From contig JBPKMA010000001.1 in assembly GCA_051293835.1 (NCBI GenBank), positions 62,001-126,000 of the forward strand: a DNA stretch of 64,000 nucleotides, in the 5' to 3' direction. Made by a program: the position numbers and the translations under genes. Positions 16,753 to 25,697 of this stretch are shown one piece after another. This DNA comes from DATLZU01 sp051293835. GTDB lineage: Bacteria > Nitrospirota > Nitrospiria > Nitrospirales > Nitrospiraceae. The number at the start of each line of letters is the position of its first letter. The first letter of the stretch is position 1. The notes beneath the pieces are model-generated. The model did no database searches and was not told the origin of the DNA. It saw only the letters and a program-made list of their open reading frames with translations.

Positions 16753-17091
16753 TCATCGCAGTGCCAGCTTAAGCAGCCAGACGCAGCACAAGTAGAGGGT
16801 GAGCGAGCCGGCCATGGTGGGCCAGAAGCCGAGGCGTTGGATGCCGAGGATAAGAGAGCCAACGTAGACGAGCCAGGCGGGCACCAACCAGAGGAGGTGC
16901 TTGGCGTAAATTTCTGCGGGTTCGTTCCCGCCGTTGAGGTAGATCAGCACGATCGTGACGCCGGTGATGGCCGGAAAGGTGCTGACAAAGGCCGCCAAGA
17001 AGCCTTGCCCTTGCGCCCCTAGGTAAGTGGATAGCGTCACCAACAAACCGCCCAGCACAAAATACAGTCCGTATTTTGCCAGTTCGCTCAT
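16753..17091 (-). CDS. DUF3147-like small integral membrane protein
   Basis: The 112-residue protein starts MSELAKYGLYFVLGGLLVTL and has four hydrophobic segments (about 5-24, 30-50, 62-80, 88-110). This architecture resembles DUF3147-type four-helix membrane proteins; assignment to that family is from memory of the pattern only. The start at 17091 has an excellent Shine-Dalgarno GGGGAGGAATTGG directly upstream, deciding against the longer frame beginning at 17199. No function is known. Confidence 0.75.
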   Translation of the reverse strand: MSELAKYGLYFVLGGLLVTLSTYLGAQGQGFLAAFVSTFPAITGVTIVLIYLNGGNEPAEIYAKHLLWLVPAWLVYVGSLILGIQRLGFWPTMAGSLTLYLCCVWLLKLALR

Positions 17092-17258
17092 CCAATTCCT
17101 CCCCTTCTTCACAAGGGTCACGGTCCGAGTACGGTCTGATTTATTTGCGGATACGGCCGATCCGATGGGCCACCTGAGCTGTTGCAAGCGAAGAAGCACG
17201 AGAGATGCCCGGGCAGGTCAGAGACAGGTCCCGCCCATGAACTTGTGACTTTCCTAAC

Positions 17259-18272
17259 TCATCCTTTAAACGCCTCCATCGCTTCTCGCACAATCTCCTT
17301 GCCCATGCCCGTGTAGCGCGGCGAAAAATGAAAGACGACCAGTTCCCGCACCTCGGCTTTCCTGGCCATCAGCCCTGCTTGGCGGGCGGTGAGGTGGTAC
17401 CGCTCGTAGGCTTTGTCGGCGTCGCGATCCAAATAAGGCGCCTCGCAATAAAACACGTCCGCGCCTCGGGCCAAGTCCACGATCTTGGCTTCATTTTCAT
17501 CATCGTACCGGGCATCCACCACGTAGGCGATCTTCTGGCCACGTGTAATGGTCAGAAACCGTTCGCGCACTTCTCCCAGCACGAACTCCAGGTCCTGGCG
17601 ATGGTGCTCAAAATACAAGGTCGCAGTGAATCGGAAGTCATCGGGTTTACCCTGCCACAGGTATTGTTTGACATCTTTCAGCCAGGAGCCAACCGGCAGA
17701 CCGGCGTCATGCAAGCGCTGTTTATTGACGTTGATGTGAAACTGTTCCTGCAGAGCGTAGCCGAACGAGGGGACGCGATGGTTCAATGGAACAGCGAGCA
17801 CCGTGAACATCGGATCTTCGAGCACTGGGAAGGCGCCGGTCCCCCCCGTCTGGCGAGGCTGCGGTGGGTCTTCATGCCGGGCGAACCCATCTGTGGCGAA
17901 AAAGGCGGCTTGTTTGATTTCGCGCGGGTGAAACTCTCGGACAGTGATGGAGAGGGGGTAGCCGTCCACCAAATTCCAGGTATAGCCGGTGAGCTTGCCG
18001 TGGACGTTGGCGATAAGCCCCGGCGGACCGTACAGCCGTAGGGTCTTGCCGCGCCCCAGCGCGACCCGCAGGACCTTGTCGAAGCCGATAAAGTGGTCCA
18101 TGTGGGTGTGAGAGACGAAGATGTCGTTAGCTCGCAGCAGGCGTGTGGGCCCCAGCGCAGCGTTCTCCCCGAGATCAAAGAGCAGCGCGCGCTTGGACCA
18201 CCGGACTTCGACGAACACACCGGGGTCGCCGAAGACATCGTTGACAAGATAGCTGGAAAACGAGGGATTCAT
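17259..18272 (-). CDS. Ribonuclease Z-like metallo-beta-lactamase-fold hydrolase
   Basis: The 337-residue protein carries the MBL motif II as SHTHMDHFIGFDK and later zinc-ligand positions in YVVDARYDDENEAKIVDLA, FYCEAPYL and the C-terminal HLTARQAGLMARKAEV...FHFSPRYTG. That last arrangement is typical of tRNase Z-type enzymes (the HLTA and HFSPRY blocks). tRNase Z trims the 3' end of tRNA precursors, and related proteins cleave other phosphodiesters. The start region MNPSFSSYLVNDVFGDPGVF has no strong ribosome-binding site. A short AATCATTG-type repeat lies immediately upstream. Confidence 0.85.
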   Translation of the reverse strand: MNPSFSSYLVNDVFGDPGVFVEVRWSKRALLFDLGENAALGPTRLLRANDIFVSHTHMDHFIGFDKVLRVALGRGKTLRLYGPPGLIANVHGKLTGYTWNLVDGYPLSITVREFHPREIKQAAFFATDGFARHEDPPQPRQTGGTGAFPVLEDPMFTVLAVPLNHRVPSFGYALQEQFHINVNKQRLHDAGLPVGSWLKDVKQYLWQGKPDDFRFTATLYFEHHRQDLEFVLGEVRERFLTITRGQKIAYVVDARYDDENEAKIVDLARGADVFYCEAPYLDRDADKAYERYHLTARQAGLMARKAEVRELVVFHFSPRYTGMGKEIVREAMEAFKG

Positions 18273-18284
18273 CGGAATAGAGTC

Positions 18285-18307
18285 ATTGAATCATCGAATC
18301 ATTGATC
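18285..18307. repeat. Short tandem/near-palindromic repeat before the RNase Z gene
   Basis: TCATTGAATCATCGAATCATTGA contains two tandem copies of GAATCAT[C/T]. It lies in the spacer between the RNase Z gene start and the end of the CPBP gene. Its role is unknown. Confidence 0.5.
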
Positions 18308-18352
18308 CATGAAAGACCATGACGCAATCGTCCGTGAGCAACGAGGCAATTG

Positions 18353-19078
18353 TTACGTAAGCGCTGTCCGGACGGCGAGGTACATCACCACGACCTCGGT
18401 TGCATGGGCAATGATTGTCGCATAGAGATTTCGCATACGGATCCAGATCGCTCCCCAAACGAGACCGTCCCAGACCGCGATCCAATGGAGGTAGTGAAAG
18501 GTTGCCACCAGGAAGGGGTCAAAGGCAAACGTCAGCGCGCTGGTCATGGTTGCCGCCGCCGGAGCGAATCGGTTGGCGTGCGCGCCGAGCGCGGTGTTCC
18601 CGAGCGCCAACAGGCGGCCCAGTAGGAATCCGCGGAAGTTCAGCTCGACGAAAGCCGCGATGAGAACAATGGTCCACGGCACCATCAGCGCGACGGGGAC
18701 CTTGGCGTGCGGCGTGTCCTTAAGGAACGTGATGTCTTGGCCGAGCCAGGGAGTCAGGCGCAGAATGACGAGTGTGTTCACGGCGCCGAGCAGCAAGCCG
18801 GTGACCAGGCCCCAACGGATGCCTTCCGGGAAACGATCGATCTTCAGCCCCAGGCGTTCGACGACGCCGGTGTTCCGAAAGCTCCACGCGATCAGCGCGA
18901 GGTAGGCGAGGACTTGTGGAAGAAATTGAAACCGCGTGTCCCGTTGAAGTTCCGCCGGCAGGGTGTAGAACAGCGCAGTAGCCATGACGGGGAGGAGCGC
19001 CAGAGCTGCGGTCCGCTCAGCGGCCGGCGACGGGTCCGAGCCCTGGCTGCTAGCTGCGCTTTCCACGGTCGCCCGCAC
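18353..19078 (-). CDS. CPBP-family (CAAX protease/bacteriocin-processing-like) membrane protein with degenerate motif
   Basis: The 241-residue protein has about six to seven transmembrane segments. The region AAFVELNFRGFLLGRLLALG aligns with the CPBP (Abi) motif 1, normally E-E-x-x-x-R, but the first Glu is Val here. Motif 2 is present as FLVATFHYLH and motif 3 as IIAHATEVVV, where the usual Asn is absent. The fold is therefore recognisable but the metallopeptidase site is probably incomplete. The start is a GTG at 19078, seven bases after the stop of the TolC-family gene, so it is probably in one operon with it. Confidence 0.72.
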   Translation of the reverse strand: MRATVESAASSQGSDPSPAAERTAALALLPVMATALFYTLPAELQRDTRFQFLPQVLAYLALIAWSFRNTGVVERLGLKIDRFPEGIRWGLVTGLLLGAVNTLVILRLTPWLGQDITFLKDTPHAKVPVALMVPWTIVLIAAFVELNFRGFLLGRLLALGNTALGAHANRFAPAAATMTSALTFAFDPFLVATFHYLHWIAVWDGLVWGAIWIRMRNLYATIIAHATEVVVMYLAVRTALT

Positions 19079-19085
19079 AAGACCA

Positions 19086-20636
19086 CTACTGCAGTTCGAT
19101 GTGATAGCGTTCTAGCGTTGTCGCCTTGTGGCGCGCCAAATTGGACAACGACTTGTTGTAGTCCACGATCGCCCGCAACTCATTTGCCTGCGCGGTGGCC
19201 AAATCTCGCTGGAAGTCCAGCACGAAGCGAGTGGTGCTCAAGCCGACCTTCAACCGTTCCAACTCGGCCTGCAGTTGCTTTTCCGCCAGGATGCGGGCTG
19301 AGCGGGTCGTCTCAATCCGTTTGAAGTCCGTCTGCACGCGGCGTACGGCTTCACGCACGCCGACGATGATCTGCTGCCGCACGCTCTGCAGCGACGCCTG
19401 GGCGTTTCTGGCTTCAAGTTGGCGTTTGTTGTAGGTGCTCCAGGCGGAGCGGTTGCCCAAAGGGTAACTCAGCACCAGGCCAGCGCCGTAGTTGTAGAAC
19501 TCGCCGCTGAAATTTTTGCCGACGGAATCCGAATAGTTGTTGCCCAACCCCGCCAATCCCATTGTGCTCTGGAATGAGAGGGTCGGGAGAAGCTGATTCT
19601 TGGCGAACTTGATGTTCAATTCGCTGGTCTCGATGTTCTTGCTCGCTTGAACGATCTCGGGCCGTCGCTCGAGGGCCACATCGATCGCCTCCTGCAGGCT
19701 GATCGGCTCCAACGTGGTGACCGGCTGGTCGACCGGCACCAAGCGGACGTCCTGCCGCAGTTCTTCTTCCGAGGGATTGAGCAGACGGCGCAGTTGATCT
19801 TCCTGATCGCGGATGGCTTTTTCGGCGATCAGGACCTGTTCGACTCGGGATGCGACCGCCGCTTCCGCCTGGAGGACATCCACGATGGACATTACTCCGG
19901 CTTTCGCCTTGGCGCGATTGCTTGCGAGCAGTTCCTCGGCCGCCTTCAATGCGGCCTGCGCGACCTTGAGATTTTCATTGGCGAAGACCAGTTCCCAGTA
20001 CGTTTGTTCGACGGTCGCCAGCACGGTCATGACCCGATCCCGAAAGACGTGCTCCTCGACCGTTGCGTTGTTCTGGGCGATCTTGATGAAGGTCTTGTTG
20101 ACCTCCACGCCGGCGTTGCGGAGCAGCGGTTGTGTGAACGTGAGCGCCAGCCCGCCGGTATAGGCTGGGTTGAAGAGAAAGCCGCTCGCGACGTTGGCGT
20201 TGACGTTGCTTCGCTGCGGGCTGTAATTGAGGTCAAGGTTTCCACCGGTTAAGAGGTTTTGAGTCAGGTCGACCGTGACCGAATGGCTGCGCTGGTCGAA
20301 GGTGGTGATTTCGTTCAAGAAGAATCCCGTGCCGCCGAAAACCGGCCGGTTCAGCGGATTGACAACCCGGTTGTATTGACCGTTCAGGCTGAACGTGGGA
20401 TCGAACTTCGCCTGCTCAATGATGATGTCGCTGAGACGGCTCTCCTTCGTCTGCCGGCTGATGGTGATGTCCAAGTTATTTTGCAATGCCCGCAGCGCGG
20501 CATCGGCCAGTGAAATGGCTTCGCGCCGTTCCGATGGTGCTGCCGGTTGTGGCATTGCGCTCCATGTATCTAAAGGCATGAATGTCCAGCAGGTCAGGAT
20601 GACTCCGACCAGCACTTCGGTGCGATGTGTGTTCAT
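19086..20636 (-). CDS. TolC-family outer-membrane efflux channel
   Basis: The 516-residue protein has a signal peptide (about 1-28, ending near TWSAMPQ) followed by the two-fold TolC/OEP repeat: ISLADAALRALQNNLDI...AKFDPTFSLNGQY in the first half and ISLQEAIDVALERRPEIVQA...NQLLPTLSFQ in the second. Long helices lie at about 190-280 and 400-500. Such proteins form trimeric outer-membrane exit ducts for RND, MacB or type I exporters. No pump or adaptor gene is adjacent. AAGGAGG stands seven bases before the ATG. A CPBP-like gene follows closely. Confidence 0.92.
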   Translation of the reverse strand: MNTHRTEVLVGVILTCWTFMPLDTWSAMPQPAAPSERREAISLADAALRALQNNLDITISRQTKESRLSDIIIEQAKFDPTFSLNGQYNRVVNPLNRPVFGGTGFFLNEITTFDQRSHSVTVDLTQNLLTGGNLDLNYSPQRSNVNANVASGFLFNPAYTGGLALTFTQPLLRNAGVEVNKTFIKIAQNNATVEEHVFRDRVMTVLATVEQTYWELVFANENLKVAQAALKAAEELLASNRAKAKAGVMSIVDVLQAEAAVASRVEQVLIAEKAIRDQEDQLRRLLNPSEEELRQDVRLVPVDQPVTTLEPISLQEAIDVALERRPEIVQASKNIETSELNIKFAKNQLLPTLSFQSTMGLAGLGNNYSDSVGKNFSGEFYNYGAGLVLSYPLGNRSAWSTYNKRQLEARNAQASLQSVRQQIIVGVREAVRRVQTDFKRIETTRSARILAEKQLQAELERLKVGLSTTRFVLDFQRDLATAQANELRAIVDYNKSLSNLARHKATTLERYHIELQ

Positions 20637-20739
20637 AAAGCCTCCTTGATTTGGATTCGAAAAAACCCCATACTATACGCTAAAATAAAGTGTCATCGGT
20701 GAATTCGGCTCACGGAGGCGGTGACGAAGGGAACATGCG

Positions 20740-21126
20740 ATGGGAATCCTGACCTGGCTAGCGGCAGTTTTGCTCGCAATGTTTCCGCTCCTTGCGAAGG
20801 CGCAGACGGTGTCGGGCGTGCGTTCCTTCGATGGCGGCGTGGGCGTGCTGTTTTCCTTGACCGGGCCCGGGAGTTTGTATCTGGATAACCAAGGGACCCA
20901 AGGCTATCTCTACAATCCAGGCAACAACTTTCAATCCTTCAGCTTCCGCAATCCCACAACTGGTCAGGCCTGGAGCGGCGCCGTTACGACCTTGGGCCCG
21001 CAGCTCTCTATCGGACTGATTCAGGGGGCGAACCAAGTAGGGGCGCCGATCGTGCTGCCGGGGCCTTCGCGGCAACCCTCACCACTTCCGCCAATCCAAT
21101 CCACTCTGCTCGACGAGATTCCGTGA
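20740..21126 (+). CDS. Exported hypothetical protein
   Basis: The 128-residue protein has a clear signal peptide (MGILTWLAAVLLAMFPLLAK, cleavage near KAQ). A small Gly/Asn-rich mature domain follows, then a Pro-rich tail (LPGPSRQPSPLPP). I do not recognise the family. It is divergent from the TolC gene, sharing a 103-bp upstream region, and convergent with the M28 peptidase gene, only 14 bp away. Confidence 0.65.
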   Translation: MGILTWLAAVLLAMFPLLAKAQTVSGVRSFDGGVGVLFSLTGPGSLYLDNQGTQGYLYNPGNNFQSFSFRNPTTGQAWSGAVTTLGPQLSIGLIQGANQVGAPIVLPGPSRQPSPLPPIQSTLLDEIP

Positions 21127-21140
21127 TTTACGCCCCCTAC

Positions 21141-22682
21141 CTATCGCCCCTTGTCTTGTGCCGTTAGCCTTTCTTGGTTAGCCAATCCCCAAGTCAGCGC
21201 CAACACGTACCGGGTTGCCGTCCGGAGCAAGTCGGGCTGAATGGTGTCCACCGTATCGGATGGTTGATGGAAATGCGGGTGGAGTCCGCCGGTGACCACA
21301 GTGACTGTTGGAATACCGGCTTCTTTGAACGGCACATGATCACCTCCCGGAAAGAACCCGAACAGATCGACGTTGTCGGCCAATCCTGCCTCCTGGCCAG
21401 CCCCAGCCACGATCGACTTGTCGAGTCCGGTGACGCCAACGGTAAGCCGGCCGTTGCCGATGCCGGCGTGATCGACGTTGATCATGGCGACGGTGCGCTG
21501 CAGGGGGAAGACCGGCTGGCTAATGTACAGCCTGGATCCGAGCAGCCCCTGTTCTTCTCCGCTGAACGAGGCGAAGAGGATTGAGCGCTTGGGTTGCAAT
21601 CCTGATTGGGCCAGAACCCGTGCGACCTCCAGCAACACCGCAGTGCCGGATGCGTTGTCGTCTGCCCCGGCGAACAGCAGCCCGGCCTGCCGGCCAAAGT
21701 GGTCGCGATGCGCGCCGAGAATGACGATCTCATCTTTCAGAATAGGGTCGTGGCCGGGCAGCAAGAACAGAAAATTGTAGAGCATGCCGGGCGCCCGCCG
21801 GCTGATCCACTTCATGCGGACCAGCGCGCGTGTCACAAACGACCGAGAAGTCGGATCGCGGTTCAACGCTTCCTGTAGCTCGCGCAGCGTCTTGCCATCC
21901 GATTCCTGGCCGGCGACCAGCCGTTCCGCCACCTCCGTGCTGATCCATGCGCCGGGCAATACCTGCTCTCCCTCGGTTGCTCCGTAAAAGGCGCTGGGCC
22001 TTCCCGAGAGGCCTCGCCGCGCTTCATAGGCACTCAGAATCGGGCCTGTCGCTGTGAGATAGGCGATCGCACCTTTCTGCCGCGCGGTCCGTTCCTTGTC
22101 GGCATGCGCTACGGAGTGGGGATAACGTTCCGGTTTCCCGCGCAGAAACAGGACAATCTTGTTGCTGACGTCCAGCTTGGCGTAGTCGTCGTACCCGTGA
22201 TCCGGGTCGGAGATGCCGTAACCGACGAATACCAGCGGAGCGGCGGCGTCGATGGACGGGGAATCCAACACGGGGAGATAGTCCGGGCCGGGGCGGAGTG
22301 GAAAGGTCTGCTCGCCGAGCGAAAACTGGAGCAGCGGGCTGTCTTCAATCTGTGTCACCGTGACCGGTCGGGTCATAGTCATAGTTGGAACGGGCTCGGC
22401 GGGTTGTGTTGCTGAGGAGGTCGCGCGCGGCGGCTCGAGACTTCTCGCCTGGAATTGGCTTGCCAGGTACAGACCCGACAAGAAGTCTTCAGGCGAGCCG
22501 GTCTGTCGGCCATTGAATTCTTCGCTGCTGAGCTTGGCGACTTCGGCCAAAAGGCGCTCACCCGAAACACGATCGAGTGCTTTGGCGAGCGCACCGCTGT
22601 CGGCTTCGGCTCTGGCCGGCGCGATGTCCGTGCCGGTTGCCAGCAGCCACAGGGTTGCAAAACCGACGAGCGTGACCTTCAT
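21141..22682 (-). CDS. Exported M28-family zinc aminopeptidase with PA-like insert
   Basis: The 513-residue protein has a signal peptide (residues 1-26, ending PARAEAD). The M28 metal site is complete: HxD in VILGAHRDHFG, the bridging Asp in GADDNASGTAVLLE, the Glu pair in FASFSGEEQGLLGS, Asp in MINVDHAGIG and the final His in HPHFHQPSDTVD. A protease-associated-type domain (about 165-300, PLVFVGYGISDPDHGYDDY) precedes the catalytic domain. It probably releases N-terminal amino acids in the periplasm or outside. The ATG at 22682 with GGGGAAAGAG upstream is chosen; the frame continues to 22874 without signal-like sequence. Confidence 0.9.
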   Translation of the reverse strand: MKVTLVGFATLWLLATGTDIAPARAEADSGALAKALDRVSGERLLAEVAKLSSEEFNGRQTGSPEDFLSGLYLASQFQARSLEPPRATSSATQPAEPVPTMTMTRPVTVTQIEDSPLLQFSLGEQTFPLRPGPDYLPVLDSPSIDAAAPLVFVGYGISDPDHGYDDYAKLDVSNKIVLFLRGKPERYPHSVAHADKERTARQKGAIAYLTATGPILSAYEARRGLSGRPSAFYGATEGEQVLPGAWISTEVAERLVAGQESDGKTLRELQEALNRDPTSRSFVTRALVRMKWISRRAPGMLYNFLFLLPGHDPILKDEIVILGAHRDHFGRQAGLLFAGADDNASGTAVLLEVARVLAQSGLQPKRSILFASFSGEEQGLLGSRLYISQPVFPLQRTVAMINVDHAGIGNGRLTVGVTGLDKSIVAGAGQEAGLADNVDLFGFFPGGDHVPFKEAGIPTVTVVTGGLHPHFHQPSDTVDTIQPDLLRTATRYVLALTWGLANQERLTAQDKGR

Positions 22683-22973
22683 CTCTTTCCCCGTTGCGTA
22701 GGTTTGCGCCGGAAGGGTACCATGCCGGACACGGACTTCCAAGGTGATCCAATGGCGGCGGGGTGACTGCCGAGATCTTCCGAGCCAAACTCTGACCGTA
22801 CTGGAGCACCCGCAAGGCGAGCGACCGGGTCGGATCCCAGCGGCTGCTACCGGCAGAGTCGCCGTGAATGACAAGCCGACCGTCTACGCCTGTCACGGAT
22901 TCACCTGTTCAGGTTGGTGACCGAGTAAGCGGAGTGGCGATCGTTGCTGGAAGCAAAATTGGGGGACTGAGCA

Positions 22974-23273
22974 ATGAGCGAGCCGGGGCAAGGTTTATAC
23001 GATCATCTCTATGAGCAGTATGTCCAGAAGCGCGATACGCATCAGGGGTATGAGTTTCAGCAGGCGCCAGTCGGCAATGTGCCGCCGCCTACCGTCAACT
23101 TCAAAGAGCGGCTCAAATGGTGGACGTGGGATCGTTGGAAGCGCTTGCGACGGATCCGAGAAGAACGAGATCGGCTGCAGCAGGAGATTCTTCGGATCAA
23201 GGAGTCGTCGCGACGGTCGGCGTCCGGGGCAGAAGGCAAGATGGGCGAGATCCGTTCGGATGGCCTGTCTTGA
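22974..23273 (+). CDS. Small charged hypothetical protein
   Basis: The 99-residue frame starts MSEPGQGLYDHLYEQYVQKR, contains a Trp-rich WWTWDRWKRLRR segment and a short coiled coil (about 62-78, REERDRLQQEILRIK). GGGGGACTGAGCA precedes the ATG. There is no known domain; the composition looks genuinely coding. It lies on the strand opposite to the M28 gene, divergent from it. Confidence 0.55.
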   Translation: MSEPGQGLYDHLYEQYVQKRDTHQGYEFQQAPVGNVPPPTVNFKERLKWWTWDRWKRLRRIREERDRLQQEILRIKESSRRSASGAEGKMGEIRSDGLS

Positions 23274-23901
23274 GGGGGGTAAGATCTTTCGTTGCATTGA
23301 GGGAGGAACGTACTACAGCCCCCGGGGAGTGAGCGTTGCACCGGGACGCGGCGCCTGGCATCGCGGTCGGGGCGTAGCTGTGACCATCATCTTGATAGTG
23401 ACTTTGCGTGCGGGAAGCGTGACCGCGCCGCTCGCGCACGTCATCCGGGCGGAGAGCCGAAGGAGAAGGCGGAGAATCTCACCCAACAGGACGAGAACTA
23501 GCTTTTCAAACAATGTGCTTCTGTCTGCCTCTCGCTGCCTAGGTCCGGCCTGCTACCGCCTGCTGATGGCTGACGGTCTGCAAGCATGATGTGTGAATAT
23601 CGGGATCTGACGATGCACCTGCGCTCGGAATGGGACCGGCCACCCACAGAAACCTGAAGTTACAAATCGCCTCCGACTTGCTTTTGCGCATCCTGTGGGT
23701 TAGAGTGAGGTCGCTTGGCTGTCATGGGCCCGGCAGCGGAGCTGGAAAGCAGGAGGGCCTGAACCGATGTTGTTTTGGTAATGTCCGGGATCTGATTGGA
23801 AGCCAGACCTAAGTCGCCGCAGTGGTCGCGCCTTCAGGCCGTTCCTTCCTTCGTTCGTTCTCGCATCCAAGACAATATCACTTTCGCAAAGGAGGAACCC
23901 G
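23274..23901 (+). other. About 630 bp without a supportable gene; leader of the RRM gene
   Basis: No frame here looks like a protein I would defend. The last 200 bp form the upstream region of the RNA-binding-protein gene, with a candidate promoter at 23678-23706 and therefore a leader of about 190 nt. Such long leaders are usual for cold-induced RNA-binding-protein genes, but no specific element is recognised. Confidence 0.4.
23678..23706 (+). promoter_or_regulatory. Candidate promoter of the RRM-protein gene
   Basis: TTGCTT (23678-23683), a 17-bp spacer and TAGAGT (23701-23706) resemble a sigma-70 promoter. It is a prediction from the pattern only. Confidence 0.4.
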
Positions 23902-24201
23902 ATGGGTTCGAAGATCTATGTTGGGGGGTTGCCGTATTCCACGACCGAGCAGCAGTTGAGCGAGCTGTTCGCTGCGCACGGGAGCGTGCAATCGGCGCGG
24001 ATCATCACCGATAAATTTACCGGTCAGTCTCGGGGCTTCGGCTTCGTGGAGATGACCACGGACGAAGAAGCCAAGGCCGCGATTGCCGCGCTGCACGGCA
24101 CTCAACTGGGCGGCCGTACCCTGACCGTCAACGAAGCGCGTCCCCAGGAGCCGCGTTCGGGCGGCGGCCGAATGGGCGCGAACGCCGGCGGCAGACGCTG
24201 A
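23902..24201 (+). CDS. RRM-type RNA-binding protein
   Basis: The 99-residue protein is a single RNA-recognition motif: RNP2 is KIYVGGLPYS at residues 4-13, RNP1 is RGFGFVEM around 44-51, and a Gly/Arg-rich tail (RSGGGRMGANAGGRR) follows. This is the arrangement of the small bacterial and cyanobacterial Rbp proteins, which bind single-stranded RNA and are often cold-induced. AAAGGAGG stands eight bases before the ATG. It is monocistronic as far as can be seen. Confidence 0.93.
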   Translation: MGSKIYVGGLPYSTTEQQLSELFAAHGSVQSARIITDKFTGQSRGFGFVEMTTDEEAKAAIAALHGTQLGGRTLTVNEARPQEPRSGGGRMGANAGGRR

Positions 24202-24296
24202 TCGAAACGGTCCTTGCTGCCTCCAGGGGTCGCCTTCCGCGTCGGATGGCGGCCCCGTTTTCTTTCACGCGTTCCGACTGGAAGAGAGAAGAACGA

Positions 24297-24824
24297 ATGA
24301 GGCGGGCCATGTGGGGGTGCTCGGCGTCGCTGGCTTTCTGGGTGTCCTTCCCGGGAGCAGGGGTGTCCGCGCCGAAGATGGCTTGGCCGTCGCCGACGGG
24401 CTCGTGGTCTCTCTGGAGTATACACTGACACTGCCGGATCAGACGGCGGTCGATTCAAACGTGGGCAAAAGCCCGCTGACGTTTGTCCAAGACGCGCGGC
24501 AGATCGCCGCCGGACTGGAAAAGGTGCTGGTCGGTATGAGGGCCGGGCAGAGTAAGCAGGTGGAGGTGTCGGCGGCGGCGGAAGGCTTTGGCCTATACAG
24601 GCTGCGGGCTAGGATGGCGGTTGAAAGAAGTTACGTCGACCGACGTGAAACCTGGCACGGGGTTCCAGTCCGCTGACGGCCGGCCGGTGAAGGTGTCGCC
24701 GGTGAAGGAGAAAACCGTCGTGCTCGATCTGAATCACCCGCTCGCCGGCAAACATCTCATCTTCGACGTGATCGTGCTCAAAGTGGAGAAATCGTCGTCT
24801 GAAGGACAGGACGAAAAGCCCTGA
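24297..24824 (+). pseudogene. Frame-broken FKBP-type peptidyl-prolyl isomerase (SlyD-like, exported)
   Basis: A frame from the GTG at 24311 reads a signal-like start, then DGLVVSLEYTLTLPDQTAVD, GKSPLTFVQDARQIAAGLEK and AEGFGLYRLRARMAV. The other half is in a second frame: LKEVTSTDVKPGTGFQSADG, then RPVKV and LDLNHPLAGKHLIFDVIVLK to the stop at 24824. NHPLAGK and the loop before it are SlyD/FKBP hallmarks. The shift lies near 24612. An ATG at 24297 in a third frame may be the original start, suggesting a second shift. As written, the enzyme would lose its second half. Confidence 0.75.
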
Positions 24825-24831
24825 TGCCTGG

Positions 24832-24851
24832 CGCGTCTGCTTAGACGCGCG
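24832..24851. terminator. Hairpin between the convergent FKBP and umuC remnants
   Basis: Perfect 8-bp arms GCGCGTCT and AGACGCGC enclose a 4-nt loop, and the stem overlaps the stop codon of the minus-strand umuC remnant. There is no clear T-run, so its terminator function is uncertain. Confidence 0.4.
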
Positions 24852-25697
24852 CCTGAACAAGATCCTGCCGGTTCGTCGTGTAGGCAGGCGAGCGGTACGC
24901 GAACTTCGCCTGCCAGGATGGAGCTAGTCCGACGGCGGCATAACGGATCGTCCCCGCACCCGTCCGTTGATTCAGACGATCTAGGGTCTGCATGAGGTGG
25001 CGGGATTTCTCGCGATCGGTCGGATCAATCGGATCACATAGGTCGAGCTGTCGTCACCGGCATCCGGAGGTGAATGCGCGCTCGACTCCGTGCAGGGCGC
25101 AACGAATGAGATCGCCGGTATCCTCGGTGGGAACGGGTAGATCGAAAAACACAGACTGCGAGTCGCGCGAGTCGTCCGTGGGCCGGGTTGTCGGGATGTG
25201 TTCCGATCCACCGTTCGCCCGCGTCACGCAACTGCAAGGCCGTACAAATGCCGTGCGAGTCCAGCAGGTGGGCCATGTGCTTTCCCAGCCCCAAATGTCC
25301 CGGACCGCCGTGGCAGCGAGAACATGTTCTCGATTCGGCGCGTCGCGATGAGGTCCAGCACTCCGGCGCCTTCAGCGGCTCGTTTTGCGAACCGATCGGC
25401 TAGACCTCCACCTCCAGGCTGAATTGCTCCAATGGGTCCATCACCCGTCTGGACATGTCTCCATACAAGGAATAGTTGGAAGACAGGAGTTTGACACCGT
25501 GAGTCCGGATGAGCGCGCGAATCTGATAGACCGGAACACCGACAGCGATGCCCAAGGCCTTCGCTTCGTCGGACTGGGAGATGACGCATCCGTCGTTATT
25601 CGACAGCATCACGACAGGTCGGCCTTCGAGCGACGGGTCGAAGACGCGTTCGCACAAGACGTAAAAAGTTATTGCAGTCGACCAGGACGAAGCCCGG
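24842..25697 (-). pseudogene. umuC: Decayed umuC (Y-family DNA polymerase V catalytic subunit)
   Basis: On the minus strand pieces of one UmuC appear in order in different frames: FVLVDCNNF, then CERVFDPSLEGRPVVMLSNN and DGCVISQSDEAKALGI, LLSSNYSLYGDMSRRVM, then WGLGKHMAHLLDSHGICTAL with QLRDAGERWI (helix-hairpin-helix part), and a C-terminal SWQAKFAYRSPAYTTNRQDL before the stop at 24842. At the first break the motif NNFYV needs TTTT but the sequence has TTTTT. The total (about 285 codons) is shorter than the usual 420, so part of the palm region is also missing. No functional polymerase can be made. Confidence 0.85.

Noticed and set aside
17328..18041. A 237-codon plus-strand frame antisense to the RNase Z gene
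   Set aside because: The minus strand carries the MBL motif SHTHMDH and family blocks; the plus-strand product resembles nothing.
18707..19324. A 205-codon plus-strand frame across the CPBP and TolC gene junction
   Set aside because: It is antisense to two recognisable membrane-protein genes and is rich in Arg/Ser/Pro, as expected of a shadow frame.
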